A DNA stretch of 9,890 bases from a bacterium (GCA_019424865.1 JAHYYS010000080.1:1-9890), one strand, 5' to 3'. Positions 1 through 6,250 are shown, counted from the stretch's first letter. Notes: generated by a model from the sequence alone, not told the origin. Made by a program: numbers and translations.

Positions 1-351
1 GAGGACACCATCGAGAACAAGCTCAACGCCATTGCCACCAAGGTTTACCGCGCTGACGGCGTGACCATCACTGCCGCTGCCAAGAAGCAGATTCAGCAGC
101 TGACCGAGCTGGGCTTCGACAAGATGCCCATCTGCATGGCCAAGACTCAGTTCTCCTTCTCCGATGATCAGACCAAGCTGGGCGCTCCCCGCGGCTTCAA
201 GATCACCATCCGTGAGGTCAAGGTCAACGCCGGCGCCGGCTTCCTGGTTGCCAAGACCGGTGACATCATGACCATGCCCGGCCTGCCCAAGGTGCCCGCT
301 TCCGAGCGCATCGACATCGACGAGAACGGCAAGATTACCGGCCTGTTCTAA
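1..351 (+). CDS. fhs: Formate--tetrahydrofolate ligase, C-terminal 116 residues (partial)
   Basis: The gene enters from outside the window in frame 1 and ends at TAA (349-351). Formyltetrahydrofolate synthetase uses ATP to join formate to tetrahydrofolate, giving 10-formyl-THF in the cytoplasmic one-carbon (and, in acetogens, Wood-Ljungdahl methyl) branch. The visible 116 residues match the conserved end of the family: the segment MPICMAKTQFSFSDD, then GAPRGFKITIREVKVNAGAG, then the GDIMTMPGLPKVPA motif and the characteristic ending ENGKITGLF. The ATP-binding P-loop region lies upstream and is not visible. The ATG at 70 within this frame is internal, not a start. Nothing follows on this strand for about 4.6 kb, so fhs ends its transcription unit here, probably at the terminator at 416-465. 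Identification is firm; whether the full gene is intact cannot be seen. Confidence 0.96.
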   Translation, partial: EDTIENKLNAIATKVYRADGVTITAAAKKQIQQLTELGFDKMPICMAKTQFSFSDDQTKLGAPRGFKITIREVKVNAGAGFLVAKTGDIMTMPGLPKVPASERIDIDENGKITGLF

Positions 352-380
352 TTGTCCCAATCCAAACAGGTTTTACCCAA

Positions 381-411
381 TACGGGGAGCCAGCACTGCT
401 GGCTCCCCGTA
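381..411. repeat. 31-nt near-perfect palindrome downstream of fhs
   Basis: Bases 381-395 (TACGGGGAGCCAGCA) are exactly complementary to 397-411, leaving only one central base (396). As RNA it would fold into a GC-rich hairpin of about 13-14 bp with a 3-5 nt loop. No T-run follows on either strand, so it is not a classical intrinsic terminator by itself. It lies 29 bases after the fhs stop and just before a genuine terminator hairpin, so it may protect the fhs mRNA 3' end or assist termination. Confidence 0.75.
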
Positions 412-413
412 TC

Positions 414-702
414 TGTCGAAAAAGCGGCTTGTCAATTGATTGCAACTGACAAGCCGCTTTTTCGAGAAAGGCAGTACGAAAGACAGCCCTCGATGTCGTC
501 GTCACAAGCTGCGGATCGCTTGTATCCGTGTAAACCCGGATACTCGTTCCCTCCGCTGCTCCTCCTCTCCCACGAAAACCACGGTTTCCCTGGGGGGCCA
601 GGAAAAAGTCGGACTGTCTTTCGTGAGAGGAGTCATTTCCGACGTACACGCCGCCGGAAATGATGAATTCAATTTTATTCCTGCGGGAGGGCTTTTTCGA
701 CA
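414..702. repeat. Palindrome-rich non-coding element with 12-bp terminal inverted repeats
   Basis: TGTCGAAAAAGC (414-425) and its exact reverse complement (691-702) bound this block. Nested inside is an 11-bp inverted repeat, 476-486 (ACGAAAGACAG) with 614-624. There are also local hairpins: 522-528 with 537-543, 585-593 with 598-605 (one bulge), and 633-641 with 655-663. Several short frames cross it on both strands, but they overlap one another, have no recognisable domain and run through the hairpins, so I do not call a gene. Possible explanations are a dispersed MITE-like or REP-like intergenic repeat, a structured RNA, or an unusually structured 3' end shared by two convergent genes. No target-site duplication was found next to the inverted repeats. 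The inverted repeats are directly visible; the mobile or RNA interpretation is inference. Confidence 0.45.
416..465. terminator. Bidirectional intrinsic terminator between fhs and the convergent sulfatase gene
   Basis: Bases 416-434 pair perfectly with 447-465 (19 bp) around a 12-nt loop. The GC-rich core (424-434 with 447-457, GCGGCTTGTCA) is preceded by A5 (419-423) and followed by T5 (458-462), so it reads as stem plus U-tract on both strands. This suits its place between the end of fhs (+) and the end of the sulfatase gene (-). The left arm (416-425) can also pair with 691-700, so this hairpin competes with a longer-range stem. Confidence 0.8.
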
Positions 703-707
703 AGCTG

Positions 708-740
708 GAACCCCGCCGGCCCAGCCGGCGGGGGTTCTTT
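708..740 (+). terminator. GC hairpin with short T-rich tail (possible terminator)
   Basis: GAACCCCGCCGGC (708-720) pairs with 724-737 across a CCA loop, with one extra G on the right arm. On the plus strand the hairpin runs into TTCTTT and then TCCGTTTTC, so it reads best as a plus-strand terminator, although no plus-strand gene lies just upstream. On the minus strand it lies about 64 bases past the sulfatase stop but has no U-tract there. It could be a weak bidirectional terminator or the end of a transcript from the 414-702 element. Confidence 0.5.
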
Positions 741-800
741 CTCCGTTTTCCTTCAGTGCGTTCCGAGATGCGTGTCAAGCAACCAGCTCAAGCCGCCGGC

Positions 801-2891
801 CTATCCGGGGCGGCTCGCCAAAGGGAAACCGCTGGTCAGACTGGCAAAAAAGGAGCTCTCTTGTTTTGGCGGACCGTCAAGGACGATGCGGTAGTAATCA
901 TAGTCCAGAATGGCGGCGGAATAGGCTACGCGGTTTTGTACCTCAGCCACCATGGCGCTTACCGCCTCCAGATCTGGGTCCTGACCGTCCCAGCGGATAA
1001 ACTGGTCCGTGACGGAGTTGTAGCAGCCCTGGGGGCTGATAAAGCTGTAATTGGCGAAAATCACCAGCTCATCCTGCTCGGAGAGAATATCAGTGCCCAT
1101 AATCAGCCGGGAGTCATAATCCAGGCCAAACAGATTGGCCAGCGTTGGCATAACGTCCAGACTGGAGCAGTACTTGTCCACATAGACGGGCTCCTCCATA
1201 TCGGCGCTCCATAGAATCAGAGAGTTCTCGTAAATTTCAAACACAGGATCCACAGTATGGCCCAGAAGCTCACTGTATTCCTCGTCCGTCAGGCCATAGG
1301 GATAGTGGTCGGCGGACAGTACGATGACGGTGTCCTCCAGCTTTCCGGCCTCCTCCAGCTGTTCCACCAGGCTGCTTACCGCCAGCTCCAGCTCCAGCTG
1401 GGAGGCGAGGTAGCATTTGACCGCATTGCTGTAGGGCAGGTCCTTGACCTCGTCCCAGTGGCGGACGGACATGGCGTTCTCCTCCAGCGTGTAGTTCAGA
1501 TGCCCGCTGACGGTCAGGCAGTAAACCATGAACTGATCCTCGTTGACGAACATGGGGACAATCTTTTCCATCATCTCCAGGTCGGAGGGAGGGAACTGCT
1601 CGGCGGATTCCAGCTCCAGGCCCTGCCCGATGGCGTAGTACTCATACCCCATGTTGGGGTGAGAGAGGTTCCGGTCATAGTAGTCGTAGAGGTAGTCGTG
1701 GAAGGCCATGGTCCGGTACCCCAGCTTTTTGAACTGGTTGCCGAAGGCAAAGGGCATGTAGTTCTCAGAGGACTGGGAATAGCTCCAAACCCCGGATTTG
1801 GGGATCAGGCCGGTGGTAGTGACATACTCGCCGTCCGAGGTGGAGACGCCCCATAAGGGGGTGTAGAAGTGCTCAAAGATAAAGCCCTGGTGGGAGAGCT
1901 TCCAGAGAGTAGGGGTCCGCTGGGGGTCCATGGCCAGGGCGGAAAACCCTTCCGCCACAATCCATACCAGGTTTTTCCCCGCAAAGCGGCCGGTCCATTG
2001 GTTTTTCGGGGTGGGCTGCCGCTGGGAGAACCAGCGGTGCATATCCGCCAGCGTCTCGTCCTCCTCGCCGGCAATCAGCTGGTCAAAGTCAATGGGGAGC
2101 ACATGGTATTCATCGGCTGAGACCTCGCCGTTTCCGGACGACCCGGAGGCGGAGCCGGAGGGAGAGAAGGCCTGGGAGGAATCGGTACCGCCGGCGGTAT
2201 CCTCGTCCGGGGCGATGCCGAACAGCACGCGCCGGACCTCCAGCTGGGTCTGGGTCAGCATTCCAAAATACTGCATCTGCAGCTCCGGCGTGGCGGTGTG
2301 GTAATAGAGATCGCGCAGGGAGAGCACTCCGCCGCCGCACAGCAGGACAATCCCCATGGTGAGCAGCTGAACCGCGGCCGCAGCGGCCGCCCACCTGAGC
2401 CGCAGACCACGGCGCTGCGGCTCAGCGGAAATCAGTCGGTTCCGCAGCAGGAAGGAGAGCACAATGGGGATGGACATCATAACCACGGGGAACCAGTTCA
2501 GCAGAACCTCGGTGGCCACCGTGTTCCCGAAGGACTGGGCCACCATGGCCATTTTGGTCAGGGAGAAAATGGTCATAAAGGTTTTAAACAGCCGGTAGTA
2601 GATGGCCTGGGAGCCAAGCCACACAGAGATAACGGCAGTACAAACAATCAGCAGAACCCGGCCCCGGCGGGGGGAAACTCCGCCGCACAGCAGGCCCAGC
2701 AGCATGGCAACGGGAAGAGTAAACAGAAATGTAAAAATAATGCCGGGAAAGGTGAGTGTGTGCAGGCAATAGAGCTTGAGAAACAGCTCCTCATAATAGA
2801 TTACCGCGGTAAAAAACAAAGAGGGCAACACCAGCCGCTTCCATTTTGGGGGAACAGAAAAGCGGCGCAGCTCTTTTTTTGTATTTATCAT
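801..2891 (-). CDS. LTA synthase-family membrane phosphoglycerol transferase (sulfatase fold)
   Basis: This 696-residue protein has the LtaS layout. About five hydrophobic segments (roughly residues 20-38, 48-71, 78-98, 129-149 and 167-189) are followed by a Ser/Gly-rich linker (about 231-255) and an extracellular sulfatase-type domain. The LtaS metal and catalytic residues have clear counterparts: Glu314 (WIVAEGFSA), the nucleophile Thr351 (VSTSDGEY), His464 (TVSGHLNY) and Asp528-His529 (VLSADHYPYG). Family members transfer glycerol phosphate from phosphatidylglycerol to build lipoteichoic acid or decorate envelope glycans outside the membrane. The exact acceptor cannot be read from sequence. 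An upstream in-frame ATG at 2922-2924 would add 11 residues, but it sits at or before the predicted transcription start. The ATG at 2889-2891 has GGAGG ten bases upstream, so I use it. The gene has its own promoter (2927-2955) and converges on fhs. Confidence 0.88.
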   Translation of the reverse strand: MINTKKELRRFSVPPKWKRLVLPSLFFTAVIYYEELFLKLYCLHTLTFPGIIFTFLFTLPVAMLLGLLCGGVSPRRGRVLLIVCTAVISVWLGSQAIYYRLFKTFMTIFSLTKMAMVAQSFGNTVATEVLLNWFPVVMMSIPIVLSFLLRNRLISAEPQRRGLRLRWAAAAAAVQLLTMGIVLLCGGGVLSLRDLYYHTATPELQMQYFGMLTQTQLEVRRVLFGIAPDEDTAGGTDSSQAFSPSGSASGSSGNGEVSADEYHVLPIDFDQLIAGEEDETLADMHRWFSQRQPTPKNQWTGRFAGKNLVWIVAEGFSALAMDPQRTPTLWKLSHQGFIFEHFYTPLWGVSTSDGEYVTTTGLIPKSGVWSYSQSSENYMPFAFGNQFKKLGYRTMAFHDYLYDYYDRNLSHPNMGYEYYAIGQGLELESAEQFPPSDLEMMEKIVPMFVNEDQFMVYCLTVSGHLNYTLEENAMSVRHWDEVKDLPYSNAVKCYLASQLELELAVSSLVEQLEEAGKLEDTVIVLSADHYPYGLTDEEYSELLGHTVDPVFEIYENSLILWSADMEEPVYVDKYCSSLDVMPTLANLFGLDYDSRLIMGTDILSEQDELVIFANYSFISPQGCYNSVTDQFIRWDGQDPDLEAVSAMVAEVQNRVAYSAAILDYDYYRIVLDGPPKQESSFFASLTSGFPLASRPG

Positions 2892-2926
2892 GATGAAAAG
2901 TCCTCCGTGAGGGTCATTCGGCATCT

Positions 2927-2955
2927 ATTTTAGTCGATATCCTTCCTGTTGTCAA
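2927..2955 (-). promoter_or_regulatory. Sigma-A type promoter of the LTA synthase-like gene
   Basis: On the minus strand, TTGACA (2950-2955) and TAAAAT (2927-2932) are separated by exactly 17 bp. Initiation would fall near 2920, about 30 bases before the ATG at 2891. This excludes the longer reading frame that starts at 2924. The gene therefore need not depend on read-through from trpB2, whose terminator lies at 2996-3028. Confidence 0.8.
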
Positions 2956-2995
2956 TTGAAGAACCCGGAGAAGGAACTGAAGAATCACAGCAAGA

Positions 2996-3028
2996 CGCGG
3001 CGGGACCCGCATGACAGGTCCCGCCGCG
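2996..3028 (-). terminator. Hairpin after trpB2
   Basis: CGCGGCGGGACC (2996-3007) pairs perfectly with 3017-3028 (12 bp) across a 9-nt loop, 17 bases past the trpB2 stop codon. On the minus strand it is followed by TCTTGCTGTGATTCTTC, which is only moderately U-rich, so termination may be partial. Its position just before the sulfatase promoter fits separation of two transcription units. Confidence 0.6.
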
Positions 3029-3045
3029 AAAAGAGCGGAAGGCGC

Positions 3046-4440
3046 TTAGATATTTTGATTCTGAGGGATGCGGGGCAGGGAGTCAAAGCCCTTTTGCAGA
3101 TCCGCGTCGCTGGGCACATAGTCTGTCATCTGTCCGCTGAGATAGGAGTCATAGGCGGTCATGTCAAAATAGCCCGTGCCGGTCAGGCCGAACAGAATCG
3201 TCTTGGCCTCGCCGGTCTCGCGGCAGCGCAGGGCCTCGTCCATGGCGCCCTTGATGGCGTGGGCGGACTCGGGGGCGGGCAGGATGGTCTCCCGTTTGGC
3301 AAAGAGGACAGCGGCTTCAAACACCTCGGTCTGCCGGTAGGAGACCGCCTCCATGTATCCGTCGTGGTACAGCTTGGAGAGGATGGGACTCATGCCGTGG
3401 TAGCGCAGTCCGCCGGCGTGGTTGGCGGAGGGAATGAAGCCGGAGCCCAGGGTATACATCCGGGCCAGAGGGGTCACCTTGCCCGTGTCGCAGAAATCAT
3501 AGGCATATTTGCCGCGGGTGAGGGAGGGACAGGAGGCAGGCTCTACGGCCACAATGCGGGGATTTTTCAGCCCCTTCAGCTTGTCGGCCATGAAGGGGGC
3601 GATGAGGCCGCCCAGATTGGAGCCGCCGCCGGCACAGCCCACCACCACATCGGGGTATTCCCCCAGCAGATCCATGGCGAGCTTGCTTTCAAGCCCGATG
3701 ATGGACTGGTGCAGCAGCACCTGGTTGAGCACAGAGCCCAGCACATACCGCTTGGAGCCGCCGCTGGATACCGCGGCCTCCACGGCCTCGGAAATGGCGC
3801 AGCCCAGAGAGCCGGTGGTATTGGGATTTTCTGCCAGAATCTGGCGGCCCGCCTGGGTGGTGTTGGAGGGAGAGGGGGTGACCTTGGCGTCAAAGACCCC
3901 CATCACCGCCTTGCGGAAGGGCTTTTGCTCGTAGGAGCACTTGACCATGTAGACGTCGCAGGTGAGACCGAAGTAGGAGCAGGCCTCGCTGAGGGCGGTT
4001 CCCCACTGTCCGGCTCCGGTCTCGGTGGTGACGCCGGTGAGTCCCTGCTGTTTGGCGTAATAGGCCTGGGCCACGGCGGAGTTGAGCTTATGGGAGCCGG
4101 AGGTGTTGTTGCCTTCAAACTTGTAGTAGATTTTGGCCGGCGTATCCAGAGCTTTTTCCAGCTCATAGGCGCGGACCAGGGGGGAGGGGCGGTACATCTG
4201 ATAGACCTCCAGCACCTCCGACGGGATGTCCACATAGGCGGTGGAGCCGTCCAACTCCTGCTCTGCCAGCTCCCGGCAGAAAATGGGGGCCAGGTCATCC
4301 ACCCCGAGGGGCTGCAGCGTGCCGGGATGAATCAGCGGGTCGGGCTGCGACCGCATCGCGGAGCGAAGATTGAACCACTGCCGGGGCATCTGGTCCTCAG
4401 TCAGGTAAAGGCGGTGCGGGATTTTCTTCTGGATGCTCAT
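3046..4440 (-). CDS. trpB2: Tryptophan synthase beta chain-like protein, TrpB2 type
   Basis: This 464-residue PLP enzyme of the TrpB2 (TrpB-related) group would condense indole with L-serine to form tryptophan in the cytoplasm. Visible motifs are the Schiff-base lysine Lys118 in SGSHKLNSA, TETGAGQWGTAL (139-150, with Glu140 as the likely catalytic acid/base), the phosphate-binding GCAGGGSNLGG (268-278) and the C-terminal LFGLTGTGYFD. The length and the N-terminal extension (LYLTEDQMPRQWFN) fit TrpB2 rather than the roughly 400-residue TrpB1 that pairs with TrpA. ATG at 4438-4440 has AAGGAG nine bases upstream; an ATG seven bases earlier is out of frame. No trpA or other trp gene is adjacent. 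A Trp-specific T-box leader precedes it, which independently supports a role in tryptophan supply. Confidence 0.93.
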   Translation of the reverse strand: MSIQKKIPHRLYLTEDQMPRQWFNLRSAMRSQPDPLIHPGTLQPLGVDDLAPIFCRELAEQELDGSTAYVDIPSEVLEVYQMYRPSPLVRAYELEKALDTPAKIYYKFEGNNTSGSHKLNSAVAQAYYAKQQGLTGVTTETGAGQWGTALSEACSYFGLTCDVYMVKCSYEQKPFRKAVMGVFDAKVTPSPSNTTQAGRQILAENPNTTGSLGCAISEAVEAAVSSGGSKRYVLGSVLNQVLLHQSIIGLESKLAMDLLGEYPDVVVGCAGGGSNLGGLIAPFMADKLKGLKNPRIVAVEPASCPSLTRGKYAYDFCDTGKVTPLARMYTLGSGFIPSANHAGGLRYHGMSPILSKLYHDGYMEAVSYRQTEVFEAAVLFAKRETILPAPESAHAIKGAMDEALRCRETGEAKTILFGLTGTGYFDMTAYDSYLSGQMTDYVPSDADLQKGFDSLPRIPQNQNI

Positions 4441-4474
4441 GATTCATTTCTCCTTTTTCCCGGGGAGAAGATAC

Positions 4475-4520
4475 AAAAAAGCCCTTCATCCCCGAAATTT
4501 GATTTCTGGGACAAAGGACT
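4475..4520 (-). terminator. Regulated terminator of the trpB2 T-box leader
   Basis: On the minus strand, 4502-4520 pairs with 4480-4498 in a 19-position stem with one mismatch and a CAA loop, followed by a U-run (4475-4480). Its 5' arm (AGTCCTTTGTCCC...) lies just after the T-box sequence, where the antiterminator's 3' strand must form, giving the usual mutually exclusive pair of structures. Confidence 0.88.
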
Positions 4521-4781
4521 GCAAACAGCCTCTGCGGTGCCACCCGGATTGACGTATGCCCAAGGCAAACGCCCACTCGCTTTCACGCGCCCAACAGCGC
4601 ATGCTCCCCTGATAACGGGCGGAGTCCCCGTCGCGCTAATAGGCCCAGGCCGGCCGTTCGCTGTGCCCTCGAAAGTCCATTCACACCGCCATCGCCTGCC
4701 GCGCTCCCACCGCCCGCAGCTCGCTGAAAGGTCCTGATTCGGCGCTACTCCTCTTTCTCATTGGTTTCACACTATCAATTT
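4475..4781 (-). promoter_or_regulatory. T-box riboswitch, tRNA-Trp specific, controlling trpB2
   Basis: The minus-strand leader contains the signature T-box sequence GGGTGGCACCGCAG (4532-4545, with flanks 4528-4550). It also has an AGTA motif near the 5' end (4746-4749), a short Stem I base (4753-4757 with 4671-4675), and a specifier segment reading TGAATGGACT. The codon there is TGG (Trp, 4677-4679) followed by A, placed just 5' of the closing strand of Stem I, as in known T-boxes. The bulge reads UGGC, which would pair with an acceptor end GCCA, consistent with the G73 discriminator of bacterial tRNA-Trp. A terminator (4475-4520) follows. By established T-box logic, uncharged tRNA-Trp stabilises the antiterminator and turns trpB2 on. 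Specifier assignment is inferred by eye, without a covariance search. Confidence 0.92.
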
Positions 4782-4787
4782 AGCGTA

Positions 4788-4816
4788 ATTATAGCGAGGG
4801 AACAGCCTGTTGTCAA
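4788..4816 (-). promoter_or_regulatory. Consensus sigma-A promoter of the T-box/trpB2 unit
   Basis: On the minus strand TTGACA (4811-4816) and TATAAT (4788-4793) are both perfect consensus hexamers with 17-bp spacing. Transcription would begin near 4781, giving a leader of about 340 nt before the trpB2 start. A consensus promoter fits a gene controlled mainly by premature termination rather than by an activator. Confidence 0.88.
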
Positions 4817-4879
4817 GCAAAAATTTTTGAAGGGCCGAAAAGGCGTACGGCTCCTGCCGCACGCAGAGGGAAGCAGGTC

Positions 4880-4908
4880 TTGCCTCACGCCGTTTTGTGC
4901 GCTATACT
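4880..4908 (+). promoter_or_regulatory. Promoter of sfsA
   Basis: TTGCCT (4880-4885) and TATACT (4903-4908) are separated by 17 bp on the plus strand, with initiation near 4915. It diverges from the trpB2 promoter, with 63 bases between the two -35 hexamers. It overlaps the GTG at 4897 that would otherwise extend the sfsA frame, so that GTG is not the start. Confidence 0.65.
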
Positions 4909-4912
4909 GGGG

Positions 4913-4943
4913 AAAAAGGCCCGGGGCTGACAGGCCCCGGGCC
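4913..4943 (-). terminator. Strong hairpin in the sfsA leader, terminator-like on the minus strand
   Basis: GGCCCGGGGC (4918-4927) pairs perfectly with 4934-4943 around a 6-nt loop. On the minus strand the stem is followed immediately by TTTTT (4917-4913), an intrinsic terminator shape that would stop antisense transcription out of sfsA before it reached the trpB2 promoter. On the plus strand the same hairpin would lie in the sfsA 5' leader just ahead of the GGAGAGG ribosome binding site. Confidence 0.55.
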
Positions 4944-4962
4944 GGAGAGGAACAGGCGAGAG

Positions 4963-5655
4963 ATGCAATATCACAACATTTCCCCGGGGACCTTTCTGGT
5001 CCGGCCCAACCGCTTTGTGGCCCGGGTGGAGACAGAGACGGGGATCCAGGTGTGCCACGTGAAGAACACCGGCCGCTGCCGGGAGCTGCTGGTCCCTGGG
5101 GCGCAGGTGTGGCTGGAGGAGAGCGGAAACCCCAGCCGCAAGACCCGGTTTGACCTGGTGGCGGTGGAGAAGCAGACGGACCGGGGACCGCTGCTGATCA
5201 ATATGGACTCCCAGGCGCCCAACCGGGTATTCCGGGAGTGGGCCCAGGGGGGCGGCTTCCGGCCCGATCTGACGCTGCTGCGGCCGGAGACGGTGTGGGG
5301 CGGCTCCCGCTTTGATTTCTACTGGCAGTCGCCGGAGCAGCAGGGGTTTGTGGAGGTGAAGGGGGTCACCCTGGAGGAGGGCGGCGTGGCCCGCTTTCCT
5401 GACGCCCCCACCCTGCGGGGGGTGAAGCATCTGGAGGAGCTGATCCGGGCCAGAGCGGAGGGCTATCAGACCGCCGTGTGTTTTCTCATCCAGATGGAGG
5501 GGATGCGGTGGATGGAGCCCAACGACGCCACCCACCCGGAATTTGGGGACGCCCTGCGCCGGGCCGCCGCCGCCGGGGTGGAGGTGATGGCCCTGGAGTG
5601 CCGGGTGACCCCCGACAGCCTGACCGCCCTGGGGCCGGTGCCGGTGCGGCTGTAA
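4963..5655 (+). CDS. sfsA: DNA/RNA nuclease SfsA family protein
   Basis: This 230-residue protein has the usual SfsA length. The N-terminal OB-like part carries FLVRPNRFVARVE and CHVKNTGRCRELL (about residues 8-50). The C-terminal nuclease-like part carries SRFDFYW, then FVEVKGVTLEEGGVARFPDAPTxRGxKHL (about 150-170) with acidic and lysine residues typical of PD-(D/E)XK-type active sites, and ends with EVMALEC. SfsA was first named as a sugar fermentation stimulation protein in E. coli and is now annotated as a nuclease; its physiological role is unclear. The frame opens further upstream at a GTG (4897), but that lies within the promoter. ATG at 4963 gives the family-standard N terminus (MQYHNISPGTFLVRPNRF), with GGAGAGG 12 bases upstream. 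It is monocistronic, diverges from trpB2 and converges on the reductase gene. Confidence 0.92.
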   Translation: MQYHNISPGTFLVRPNRFVARVETETGIQVCHVKNTGRCRELLVPGAQVWLEESGNPSRKTRFDLVAVEKQTDRGPLLINMDSQAPNRVFREWAQGGGFRPDLTLLRPETVWGGSRFDFYWQSPEQQGFVEVKGVTLEEGGVARFPDAPTLRGVKHLEELIRARAEGYQTAVCFLIQMEGMRWMEPNDATHPEFGDALRRAAAAGVEVMALECRVTPDSLTALGPVPVRL

Positions 5656-5664
5656 TATGAGAAA

Positions 5665-5699
5665 CGCCCGCCGCGGATGCGTTCCGCGGCGGGCGCTTT
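5665..5699. terminator. Bidirectional hairpin between sfsA and the reductase gene
   Basis: CGCCCGCCGCGGA (5665-5677) pairs perfectly with 5683-5695 (13 bp) across a TGCGT loop. The plus strand continues CTTTGCTGT and the minus strand continues TTTCTCATATTA. The U-tracts are short, but the position in the 58-base gap between two convergent genes makes a shared terminator very likely. Confidence 0.75.
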
Positions 5700-5713
5700 G
5701 CTGTCTGGAAGAA

Positions 5714-6250
5714 TCAGCGGGGGAGATAGCGCAGGGAGAGCACGCCGTTTTCCCGGGTGCAGCCGGCCAGCTCCAGCTTCCGCTGGGGCAGGGGCGGGGA
5801 GAAGAGGGGGATGCCCTCCCCCAGGAGAATGGGCATGACGGACAGCTGATACTCGTCAATCAGCCCGGCCCCCTCCAGGCAGGAGGCCAGCTTTCCGCCG
5901 CCGCACAGCCAGATGCCGCCCCCGGATACCCGCTCCTTCAGAGCCCGAACCGCGGGGACGGGATCGCCGGACAAAAAGGTGACGCCCGGCTGGGCTGGGC
6001 CGGGCCGGCTGGTAAAGACATAGCTGTCCAGCCCCTCGTAGGGCCACGCGCCGGGGGAGAGCACCTGGGTAATCTCCCGATAGGTGTTGCCGCCCATCAC
6101 GACGGCCCGGATGCCGGAAATAAAATCCTGATAGCCATAGTCCCCGGGCCAGTCGGGCTGGTGTCCGGAGAGGAAGTCCACGCTGCCGTCCTTCCGGGCC
6201 AGATAGCCGTCCAGGCTGACGGCGAGGTAGAGAATGAGCCGGGCCGCCAT
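5714..6250 (-). CDS. Dihydrofolate reductase/RibD C-terminal family reductase
   Basis: This 178-residue single-domain protein has the RibD-C/DHFR-like fold. The N terminus LILYLAVSLDGYLARKDGSVDFL is diagnostic of the family. IRAVVMGGNTYREI (46-60) and the NADPH-binding region IWLCGGGKLASCL (113-125) follow, then LSVMPILLGEGIPLF (136-150). Members are NAD(P)H-dependent reductases of pterin-like or pyrimidine-like substrates; many are annotated as DHFR-like without a known substrate, and this one is not a canonical FolA. Its ATG (6248-6250) shares one base with the recR stop (TAATG), so translation is probably coupled to recR. A large open frame continues upstream of this ATG through recR in another phase; that upstream part is not coding for this protein. 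The gene ends the minus-strand cluster at the 5665-5695 hairpin. Confidence 0.87.
   Translation of the reverse strand: MAARLILYLAVSLDGYLARKDGSVDFLSGHQPDWPGDYGYQDFISGIRAVVMGGNTYREITQVLSPGAWPYEGLDSYVFTSRPGPAQPGVTFLSGDPVPAVRALKERVSGGGIWLCGGGKLASCLEGAGLIDEYQLSVMPILLGEGIPLFSPPLPQRKLELAGCTRENGVLSLRYLPR

Noticed and set aside
414..702. Insertion sequence or transposon
   Set aside because: Terminal inverted repeats are present, but there is no transposase and no target-site duplication was found at the edges. It was therefore kept as a non-coding repeat candidate only.
335..1000. Overlapping short frames on both strands in the fhs-sulfatase gap
   Set aside because: They overlap each other, cross the terminator and the inverted repeats, show no domain and lack clear ribosome binding sites. 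They are better explained by the palindromic non-coding element.
2956..4737. 593-codon plus-strand open frame
   Set aside because: It lies antisense to trpB2 and its T-box leader. The product is a Gly/His/Leu-rich composition artefact of GC-rich coding DNA, with no domain, while the opposite strand encodes a complete TrpB2.
4897..4962. GTG-initiated N-terminal extension of sfsA
   Set aside because: The GTG falls between the -35 and -10 boxes of the sfsA promoter, and the extension is encoded by the GC hairpin.
4885..5859. 324-codon minus-strand frame opposite sfsA
   Set aside because: Antisense shadow of sfsA that also runs into the reductase gene out of phase; no motif.
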